Below are positions 53,757-61,253 of a stretch of DNA of 64,000 bases, one piece after another. This stretch comes from Meira nashicola. Taxonomy: Eukaryota; Basidiomycota; Exobasidiomycetes; Exobasidiales; Brachybasidiaceae. The DNA is taken from NCBI GenBank assembly GCA_001600355.1, contig BCJU01000002.1:868001-932000 (forward strand), read 5' to 3'. The translations under genes and the position numbers were made by a program. The stretch's first letter is position 1. Each line of letters begins with the position of its first letter. The notes beneath the pieces were generated by a model. That model saw nothing but the letters and a program-made list of their open reading frames with translations, was not told the origin of the DNA and ran no database searches.

Positions 53757-56201
53757 ATGCATTTCTCACACGCTCTCGTTACTGCTTTGTCAGTTATTGC
53801 AACTCAATCAAACGCTTTGCCACTTCGTAATGGTGCTGCCAGCTTACAATCCAGAGGAATAAATGGATGGCAAGAAACAGCAATTGATACATTAACATCT
53901 CGTGGTTTAAACATTGACGCAGCTCGTGAAAGCGTTGGTGTTTTTGCACGTTATGCAGATGTAAAGGATGAAGGTGAACGTAACCTTTTCATTGCTCGTG
54001 ATTTGAGTAAACGTGGTATCCTTGATATGTTGGTTGCTGCTTTACGTGATTTGATTGTTGAATTATTGGGTAAAGGTGGTCAAGCACGTAAACGTGATTC
54101 TGATCAAACTTCTCAATCATTACAACAATTGACAGGCTTGGATTTTTCAACAAAGAATGCAGCTCGTCAATCTTGGTCACAAATGTTAGATGCATTAAGT
54201 AAAGCATTAGAACAAGAATCAAAAACATTAAAATCTAAAGCAGGTAATACAACCGCTTCTGCTTCTGCTTCTGCTTCTGCAGCTGGCGGTGAAAAGGCAA
54301 AAGGTACTGCCACCTCTTCTGTCATTTCATCACAAGCTACAGGATCAGTAAATGGTACAAGTTCAGCTTCTGCTTCCGTTGATGGTACTGCTCCTTCATC
54401 CAGCGTAACTGCTGCAAGCGCTGCTGCTGAACGTAAAGTGGATACTCCTCGTCAAGGAAACAAAGCTGCAAAGAGAGACAACATTATGGATTTAGCCGAA
54501 CGTCAAGAAGAAGGTGTAACTGGATTATTGCAAGTTTTACGTAATTTGGTTGATGCAATTTTGAATACGTTATTACCAATGAGTTCAAGAAGTGAAGATA
54601 GTGGATCTGAATCTTCATCATCATCAAAAGAATGCCCTCCAGCTGGAACTCCAAATGATGGTATGTATAGACCAGGATGTCCGGGTTACGGACGTCGTGA
54701 GGTCACAGACGCATTATTACAAGTTCGAGATGCGGCAAGTAGTTCTCAATCATTACAAGAATTGATGCCTTTATTGGAAGAACTCATTCAACGTATTCCA
54801 GAAATGATGGGTGGAAGTATTGGTGCAAATGCAAATGCAAATACAACAACTGCTTCTGCTCAAACACAAAACGGAAGTGCAAAAGCATCTTCTGATGGAT
54901 CCGCTTCTACTTCAACAAAACAAAAAACCACTGCCGCTCCAATGAGTGCTGCAAAACTTTCAATAAATGCACGATCTCTTTTGGAAGCTGATGGATTTGA
55001 AATGGAAAAACGTCAATCAGGTAACAGCTTGGCAGACGCAATCACTCAATTGGTTGATAGCCTTTTGGAAGGTTTATTGGGTACAGAGACCAACAGTACC
55101 AATATTACTGATGCAACAGGTGCTGCAAAGAAGAACAAATCATCTTCTGATGACAGCAGCAGCAGCAGTAGCAGCCTTTTGATGAGCTTGTTGAGTAGCT
55201 TGAACAAACGTGATGGCGGTCTAAATGTTGAAGGCCTTAATAATATCTTGGGTAACTTGTTGAGCGGTCAAGGTTCCACTCAATCTGCCGGATTAACAAA
55301 TGATAAACGTGATGGAGGTCTCAACATTGATTTATTGAACAATTTGTTGGGTAATCTCTTGAGCGGTTCAGGATCAAGTCAATCTTCTAACCTTAACAAC
55401 GGCAACAAGACCGATGATAAACGTGATGGAGGTTTAAACTTGAACTTGTTGAACAATTTGTTGGGTAACCTCTTAAGTGGTTCAGGATCCAAACAATCGT
55501 CCGATTCAAACAACAAACGTGATGGTGGTCTTAACATCGATTTGTTGAACAACTTGCTAGGAAACCTCTTGAGCGGTGATAACTCTGCCCAATCTGCCGA
55601 TTCAAACAACAAGCGTGATGGTGGTTTGAACTTAAACTTGCTCAACGGCTTACTCGGTAACCTTTTAAGTGGCGATAACTCTGTTCAATCATCCGACTCA
55701 AACAACAAACGTGATGGTGGTTTAAACTTGAACTTACTCAACAACTTGCTTGGTAACCTCTTGAGCGGCGATAACTCTTCTCAATCTTCCAATTCAAACA
55801 ACAAGCGTGCAGACTTTCAACCTGTTTGGTCTGAACTTAAAAATTTAGGTAACAAACATTTCTCTGCTTCTGCTGCTGCCGAACGTCGTGATGGAAGTGC
55901 TTCTTTTACTCCAGTTTGGACTTCTTTCCGTGATATGGTTGATGATGCTTATAAGCATGGTGTTCAACGTCGTTCTCCTTTGCCTTCGCCCTCGCCCAAA
56001 GTTGATACTTCTGCTTTCACTCATGCTGCAGCAACATTTATGAAACAAACCATTTTTAAACAACACGATCGTCGTGCAATTAATGGTGAACAATTTCAAC
56101 CTTTAATGAACGCAGCAGGATCATTCGCAAAAAGTCAAATGAAAGAATGGACTGATGCTTTGAACGAACATAGCTCAAAGCACGGTAAAATTCACGCTTA
56201 A
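53757..56201 (+). CDS. Secreted Kex2-processed repeat precursor (repellent/KEP-like)
   Basis: 814 residues from the ATG at 53757, the first codon of a clear signal peptide (H-F-S-H-A-L-V-T-A-L-S-V-I-A, cut near residue 20). 75 codons are open upstream but are T-rich leader. Dibasic Kex2-type sites punctuate the chain (residues 85–86, 112–113 and many later). Residues 486–684 are six consecutive units of 33, 38, 32, 32, 32 and 32 residues, each opening D-G-G-L-N, carrying L-L-N-N-L-L-G-N-L-L-S-G or a close variant, ending in a polar Ser/Asn/Gln linker and K-R. Leu spacing gives an amphipathic helix. Earlier segments contain degenerate L-rich versions. Only two Cys are seen (C-x16-C, near residue 305). 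The tail repeats F-x-P-V-W. Layout matches Ustilago repellent and other KEPs; the repeat itself I do not recognise. Confidence 0.85.
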   Translation: MHFSHALVTALSVIATQSNALPLRNGAASLQSRGINGWQETAIDTLTSRGLNIDAARESVGVFARYADVKDEGERNLFIARDLSKRGILDMLVAALRDLIVELLGKGGQARKRDSDQTSQSLQQLTGLDFSTKNAARQSWSQMLDALSKALEQESKTLKSKAGNTTASASASASAAGGEKAKGTATSSVISSQATGSVNGTSSASASVDGTAPSSSVTAASAAAERKVDTPRQGNKAAKRDNIMDLAERQEEGVTGLLQVLRNLVDAILNTLLPMSSRSEDSGSESSSSSKECPPAGTPNDGMYRPGCPGYGRREVTDALLQVRDAASSSQSLQELMPLLEELIQRIPEMMGGSIGANANANTTTASAQTQNGSAKASSDGSASTSTKQKTTAAPMSAAKLSINARSLLEADGFEMEKRQSGNSLADAITQLVDSLLEGLLGTETNSTNITDATGAAKKNKSSSDDSSSSSSSLLMSLLSSLNKRDGGLNVEGLNNILGNLLSGQGSTQSAGLTNDKRDGGLNIDLLNNLLGNLLSGSGSSQSSNLNNGNKTDDKRDGGLNLNLLNNLLGNLLSGSGSKQSSDSNNKRDGGLNIDLLNNLLGNLLSGDNSAQSADSNNKRDGGLNLNLLNGLLGNLLSGDNSVQSSDSNNKRDGGLNLNLLNNLLGNLLSGDNSSQSSNSNNKRADFQPVWSELKNLGNKHFSASAAAERRDGSASFTPVWTSFRDMVDDAYKHGVQRRSPLPSPSPKVDTSAFTHAAATFMKQTIFKQHDRRAINGEQFQPLMNAAGSFAKSQMKEWTDALNEHSSKHGKIHA
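55212..55808 (+). repeat. Six tandem coding repeats (96–114 bp)
   Basis: Units start at 55212, 55311, 55425, 55521, 55617 and 55713 and the last ends at 55808. Copies 3–6 are all exactly 96 bp and differ mostly at third positions, so they arose by duplication followed by selection on the peptide. Confidence 0.93.
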
Positions 56202-56325
56202 TGATGTATTTAGGAAGTAAACAATTGTCACCGGATTCATACTAAGTATAGTCATATAATCAATACAAATGCAATTTAATACGTTTTTTTTCCCACTCTT
56301 AATCAATTCATACAAAGATAAAGTT

Positions 56326-58755
56326 CTATTTTAATAATTCTCGAATAGCTCCAAATGCTGCACGGAAGCCACTCTTCTTTTTAGGTTTAGCTTCATCTTC
56401 TTGTGATGTTGATGGATTGGCTCCACTTTGAACAGAAGGTCCAGATGAGCCAGCGGGAGCAGCATTTTGATTACCATATAGCTCACCAGAAAGATCAACA
56501 GAGCTTTGTTTTCCATGTCCACTAATTGGTTGAGCATCTGCTATCGGAGCAGCAGGAAGTGCAGCCTTTGTTTCAATCTGTTGAGAAACAACGGGAGTTG
56601 CTTGTCCACTTGTCTTCTCAGGCACTTGTTTAGCAACTTCATCCACTTCATCTGCCGTTTCAGCAGCTGCTTTTTGATCTGGAACTTCTTTTGCGCTCTC
56701 GGCAACTTCAGCAGCAACTTTTGCTGCCTCCTTTTCTTCTGGAACTTCTTGTGCACTTTCTGCTACTTCTGCCGCTGTTTCTGCTTGGTTGTTAGTCTGG
56801 GTAGGGGTATCAACAGCCTTTTCTGTACGTTCAACAGCTTTGCTCTTTTGCTCTGTCGAATCTTCTTTTCCAGTCACTCCAGCAACAGCTGCTCCAGCTA
56901 AACCAGCCAATGCTGCGCCACCTCCGACAGCAGCAAGTGTACCATGGCTCTCATCTTTTGGTGCTTCGCTTGTGCTTTTTTGTGGAACGCTTCCCGGCAA
57001 AGTGGTTTTATCAGTTTCTCCGAGTAGCGGTGGAGGTTGAGAAGAAGTTTGTTCATCAGCATCTGTATCTTTAACAACCTTTTCAGCTTCTTCTACTTCT
57101 GCAATGGTTTGTGCTTTCTCTTCCTCGTTACCCTTGCTCTCTTCTTTTGGTGCTTGTGGAACGCTTCCTACCAAATTGATTTTATCAGTCTCTCCGAGTA
57201 GCGGCGGAGGTTGTGAAGAAGTTTGTTCATCAGCATCTGTATCTTTCACAACCTTTTCAGCTTCCTCCACTTCTGCAATGGTTTGTGCTTTCTCCTGTTC
57301 ATTTGATTTTTCAGCATTTGCAGAAGAGTCCCCCTGCAAGCTTTCCTTCACAGCATCTTTTGTGTTACTAGCAGCATTGGAAGCTGCTTGACCGATCACA
57401 GCTGCTGTAGCTGCTGGGGCAGCAACAGCGGCGGCGGCGACCTCAGAAGGAGATGCAGAATCCTTGCTTGCTTCCGTTTTCTCTTCTTTGACAGACAAAT
57501 TTTGCATTTGCTCTTCAACAGTCTCTTTTGTACCTGATGCAGCGTTGGCAGCTACACCTCCAATAACTGCAGCTGTTGCAGCAGGCGCGGCCACAGCAGC
57601 AGCTGCAACCTCTGATGCTTCAGGTTTCTTCTCATCTCCCTTTGTCTCTTCAGCATCATCCTCATCTTCATCAGCTCCTTCTTCATCCTCATCGTCTTCT
57701 CCTTCTGGATCCATTTCGTCCAATTCATCCAAAGCATCTTCGTGACCGTGCTTTTCTAATGCAGATTTAATTTTTGCGATGCATTCATCATCCTCATCTG
57801 CCCAATTACCATTGATTTCAAGCTTTTCAATATTGGCCAATGCTCCACTATCAATCGCACTAGCCAAATGTGCCAATGCTTTTCTGTCTAAATCGCAATA
57901 TTGTAATTGCAATGTGTTGAGCTTCTTGTTGCTGCCTTTGTGTAGGACATCCAAAACAAGGTATCCACCCTTGGGTTTTAAAAGACAATCACTTAAATTG
58001 AGTGTTTCTAAGTCTTGCCAATGTGGCAAAGCAGCGGCAATTCCGCGACTTCCAGAGACTGTAGCTGTATTGTCTTGCAGATCCAAAACTTTGAGCTGCT
58101 TGCATGCTGCTAAACCTTGAGCAATAGCAACGATACCGTCCATTCTGATACCATTTTGGAACATTCGCACTTCTTCTAATGTTTTGTGAGATGCAAATGC
58201 TTTTGCCCAATGAGGAGCCGATCCATCTTCTAATCTATTACGACCACAGATGACAGTCGTAAGTTTTGAAGGTTTATTCTGTTTGGCTAATTCCTCTCCT
58301 GCGGCCAAGAGAGCATCAGCGACAATCTTTCCACCTGTAACACCCAATCCGTTATTGTTTAGTTTGAGAACGGAAAAATGATGATTGTTGGTCAAAAAGT
58401 TGACCATTGGTTCAGCAGAACGACCACCGAAAGCATTATCGCTTAAATCCAATTCTACCAATGATTCATGATCGACTAAGCTATCGCATAAAGCACGAAG
58501 AGCATCTGGAATTTCGGTAATCAAACGACCTGTAAAGATATCTGCAAAACCGGCAATCTTTAAAGTCTTTTTCTCCTTCAAAACTTTTCCTAATCCTTGA
58601 CATGCTCCAACGCCTAAAGTATTTCCACCTAAATGAATTTCTTGTAAATTTTCGATCGATTTAATCTCTTCCAAATAAGATGAAATATCTTCTTCGCTTG
58701 TTAATTTCAAATTTTTACCCACCAAAGAATAAACATTCTCAGAAGAAGATGTCAT
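56326..58755 (-). CDS. RNA1: Ran GTPase-activating protein with long repeat-rich tail
   Basis: 809 residues from the ATG at 58755 (M-T-S-S-S-E-N). Residues ~20–345 are the leucine-rich repeat domain of Rna1/RanGAP, with the catalytic arginine at position 77 in F-A-D-I-F-T-G-R and L-D-L-S-D-N-A-F-G-G-R-S-A near residue 110. It stimulates GTP hydrolysis by Ran on the cytoplasmic side and so sets nuclear transport direction. The acidic block (residues ~350–375) that usually ends the protein is followed here by ~430 extra residues: Ala-rich blocks (E-V-A-A-A-A-V-A-A-P-A-A-T-A-A-V-I, twice), a 58-residue unit in two near-identical copies, a Gly/Ala hydrophobic patch, and a basic amphipathic end (K-K-K-S-G-F-R-A-A-F-G-A-I-R-E-L-L-K). 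Rna1 of yeasts is ~390–410 residues. Confidence 0.93.
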   Translation of the reverse strand: MTSSSENVYSLVGKNLKLTSEEDISSYLEEIKSIENLQEIHLGGNTLGVGACQGLGKVLKEKKTLKIAGFADIFTGRLITEIPDALRALCDSLVDHESLVELDLSDNAFGGRSAEPMVNFLTNNHHFSVLKLNNNGLGVTGGKIVADALLAAGEELAKQNKPSKLTTVICGRNRLEDGSAPHWAKAFASHKTLEEVRMFQNGIRMDGIVAIAQGLAACKQLKVLDLQDNTATVSGSRGIAAALPHWQDLETLNLSDCLLKPKGGYLVLDVLHKGSNKKLNTLQLQYCDLDRKALAHLASAIDSGALANIEKLEINGNWADEDDECIAKIKSALEKHGHEDALDELDEMDPEGEDDEDEEGADEDEDDAEETKGDEKKPEASEVAAAAVAAPAATAAVIGGVAANAASGTKETVEEQMQNLSVKEEKTEASKDSASPSEVAAAAVAAPAATAAVIGQAASNAASNTKDAVKESLQGDSSANAEKSNEQEKAQTIAEVEEAEKVVKDTDADEQTSSQPPPLLGETDKINLVGSVPQAPKEESKGNEEEKAQTIAEVEEAEKVVKDTDADEQTSSQPPPLLGETDKTTLPGSVPQKSTSEAPKDESHGTLAAVGGGAALAGLAGAAVAGVTGKEDSTEQKSKAVERTEKAVDTPTQTNNQAETAAEVAESAQEVPEEKEAAKVAAEVAESAKEVPDQKAAAETADEVDEVAKQVPEKTSGQATPVVSQQIETKAALPAAPIADAQPISGHGKQSSVDLSGELYGNQNAAPAGSSGPSVQSGANPSTSQEDEAKPKKKSGFRAAFGAIRELLK
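57008..57302 (-). repeat. Duplicated 174-bp unit in the RanGAP tail
   Basis: The segment at about 57008–57129 recurs at 57182–57302 (period 174 bp, 58 codons). The shared protein core runs from K-A-Q-T-I-A-E-V-E-E-A-E-K to P-P-P-L-L-G-E-T-D-K. Confidence 0.9.
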
Positions 58756-59427
58756 GTTTTTAAAGTGCTGGAAAGTTGTAGTGATGATGTTCACACACTA
58801 CAAACAGATGGAGGTAATTTGTTGAAAGATGTTAATGGCTAACTTTATTTTGGAGGTCGCGTGTATGTACATATATTTGTGGGATGGGTACGCACGCATT
58901 CCCAATTCAAATGGGCGAATTAGCAGTCAAAACTTACTCAATTCGCACAGACAAGGACTATTCCAGAAAAAGTTAGGCGAGGATCCATGTAAAGCAAAAA
59001 AAAAAGTGTTGTTCTCATGCGGGAACAGATATGCACGTGGAAACGCGAAAGAGGCTTTTTTATTGTGAAGAATAATAACCAGCCGGAACCTTTCTTTCTT
59101 CTTGACAACGATGAATATTATCGATTTCTGTGAGACCAAAATATGAAAGGGATCGATTAAAAAATTTCGATAGAGTAATGTGGCCGTTACATTTGGCGTG
59201 ATCTTTGAGAATTTCTCTTCATTTACCAATTTGGATTCCTCATAACCACTTCAGCCTGCATTTGGTGGCAGTTGTCGGCTGATAAGAATCCATAGAACAA
59301 ATGTAAACCTTGCGTTTACGATGAAGTGATCTATGAAACCAAGAGCGTATCAAGCGAGAGATTTTCAAACTCGATTCACCTTGCCATGTTCCATCGATCC
59401 TCATACATTCTTTCAAACGGATATTCT
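58756..59427. other. RanGAP upstream region
   Basis: 672 bp with the fourth exact AAAGTGTTGTTC element at 59003–59014. No gene is supportable. Confidence 0.55.
59003..59014 (+). promoter_or_regulatory. Shared upstream element AAAGTGTTGTTC (copy 4)
   Basis: An exact copy preceded by a run of A, 248 bp upstream of the RanGAP ATG and in opposite orientation to that gene. Confidence 0.45.
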
Positions 59428-59576
59428 ATTCTATATATGATAATAATATACATTACAAGAAAAAAAAACCTTCCAACAAAAAAATTTGAAAATTAATACA
59501 AATGATTACTACGATTACGTTCTGTGAAAATACCATGACGCAAAGCTACGGGGTCAGAGGGATTAATGCCCAACAT
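59428..59576 (-). repeat. Direct repeat, left copy (TF 3'-end duplicate)
   Basis: About 149 bp aligning base for base, with scattered differences, to 61106–61253. It contains the last codons plus the 3' UTR of the Zn2Cys6 regulator gene. The two copies have the same orientation and flank the acyltransferase gene. Confidence 0.9.
59493..59576 (-). pseudogene. Orphan C-terminal fragment of the Zn2Cys6 regulator
   Basis: 28 codons reading M-L-G-I-N-P-S-D-P-V-A-L-R-H-G-I-F-T-E-R-N-R then S-N-H-L-Y and a stop. The intact gene has the same end with three substitutions (T for P, H for R, S for L). Similarity stops abruptly at 59576. Frame and stop are preserved although the rest of the gene is absent here. 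Confidence 0.88.
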
Positions 59577-59616
59577 AACCCTATCCCCTGACTCCTAACC
59601 CATATTACCCTATCAC
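59577..59616. other. Degenerate telomere-like CCCTAA stretch at the repeat edge
   Basis: Directly after the left repeat: aaccctatcccctgactcct then aacccatattaccctatc, that is three to four imperfect AACCCTA-like units. It may be a healed junction or chance. Confidence 0.3.
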
Positions 59617-59725
59617 ATAAAGAATATAAGTTTTCTCTATTCTTCACTAGATTATAGACTTACGCAACCATCATAGGCAACCCTATTAGATGCACAGAAT
59701 ACGATATAACCTTTAAAGGAACATA

Positions 59726-60976
59726 ATGATGTTAAGACTTACAAGCGAGGAAACAAGCGAGGAAGACCGCAATCTACCGCTTCCCGTCACAGTGATCCTT
59801 AAGGACGAATGGTTACATTTTCAGATCTCTAGCTTTATTGCAGCTTGGGATGGTCTTCGGGCTCTGGCGCTATTCGGACCGATGTTTAGTCATATCAGAC
59901 CGCTTTACTTAGCTCCAATGGGAGACGCTTTTGCTGAAACGGGTGTGACGATATTTTTGCTTATGTCTGGGGTCCTTGCCACAAGCTCTTTACGTACAGC
60001 TCTAGTAAGTTAAGTGATGAGGGTATTATATTGTATGATGATATTGCCTTCTCATATCTCTCTTTTCTGTTTTCCTATCAGCTAAACCCGAAGGAAGGTA
60101 AAGCTACAAGATCTGCCCAAATTCTAGATTCTCTTTATAGTCGTTTTCTCCGTATTTTTCCTGCCTTATTTCTAGCTATAGTATTATACACTCTCGCCGA
60201 GCTTATACGTTCAAGTTGGAACCAAGAACATTTTCCAAAGGGATACTGGAGTAATGTCTTAAATACGATATTCTACTTATCTGATATTGAGCCTTTCGGA
60301 CTACGTCCTGCGAATCCTTGGAAAAATACGTGGACCGTTGCAGTGATAGAGAAATGGTATATTGTCTGGGTTATATTCTTGCCTACGATAATCACAAGCC
60401 GATTCAAGAAGTATATAACGTACGTTTTACTTGCCTTCTGCTCTGTGCTAATGGCACTAAATCTTCTAGTGTATAGTAGTATAATGCAAATATTATTTTT
60501 TGGGTGGGATGGCTTCCTTGGACAGGGGTGGAAGTGGCTATTCGGTGCTCTGATACCTTTCGTAACTCTACCGGGATGGATGCAAAATAAAAAGTCATTC
60601 TCGGTTGGATTATGTCTGACAATATCTCTAGCGTTATTTGACCAGCTATTACAAATTCCAAATCTTCTTTCGATCGAGCAAAATATACCATTTCTACAGT
60701 ATAAATTTATCAACGAGCTATTCTCTCCCTTCGCTGCAATTCTCATGCTTCTTGGAAGCTCTCAAGGCAATTATATTCTTGAAACTAAATTCATGCGTTT
60801 TTTTAGGTCGGGTTTCATATTCTTGGTATCTAATGCAAGTTCCAATATGTGTATTCAATGGATGGCCTAGATATGGATGGGTAGGACTACAAGATACTAT
60901 CCTGGCGTTTATGATAGCTTTGCTCTCTACATTCTACGTTGAAGAACCAATTCGCGATTGGTATAAAAGTCGTTGA
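59726..60976 (+). pseudogene. Acyltransferase-3 family membrane protein, frameshifted
   Basis: Exon 1 59726..60004, intron 60005..60081 (GTAAGT…CTATCAG, 77 bp), then exon 2 from 60082. The product has the acyltransferase-3 (OafA/YrhL-like) pattern: W-D-G-L-R-A-L-A near residue 42, a G-V-T-I-F-L-L-M-S-G-V-L block, S-R-F-L-R-I-F-P-A-L, multiple membrane spans, and near the end G-R-V-S-Y-S-W-Y-L-M-Q-V-P and V-E-E-P-I-R-D-W. This last part is in another frame: a run of seven T at 60798–60804 breaks the frame (six would keep it). Without correction the protein stops at 60870. Codon use is unlike the neighbours, with about a dozen ATA codons. The family transfers acyl groups to sugars or lipids; substrate unknown. 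Whether it is a true pseudogene or a sequencing slip in a homopolymer is open. Confidence 0.75.
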
Positions 60977-61105
60977 TTTCAGCGAAAGTGTATCTACTCG
61001 ATCGTATTAATCAAATATACTTTATATAATTACCTACTTCATTTTAAAAAAACAGGAATGTTAAGGGTTTTATTTATTTCAGAGAAATAATTATAGGATT
61101 TAAAG

Positions 61106-61253
61106 ATTCTATACATGATCATAATATACATTATAAAAAACCAACCTTCCAACGAAACAAATTTGAAAATTAATACGAATGATTACTATGATTACGTTCT
61201 GTGAAAATACCATGACGCAAAGCTACGGGATCAGAGGTATTGATGCCCAACAT
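61106..61253 (-). repeat. Direct repeat, right copy
   Basis: The partner of 59428–59576, here contiguous with the intact Zn2Cys6 gene and covering its last 28 codons and 3' UTR. Confidence 0.9.

Noticed and set aside
60690..60804. An intron joining the two acyltransferase frames
   Set aside because: The TTTTTTTAG acceptor exists, but any donor I could find would remove conserved domain sequence; a one-base shift is simpler.
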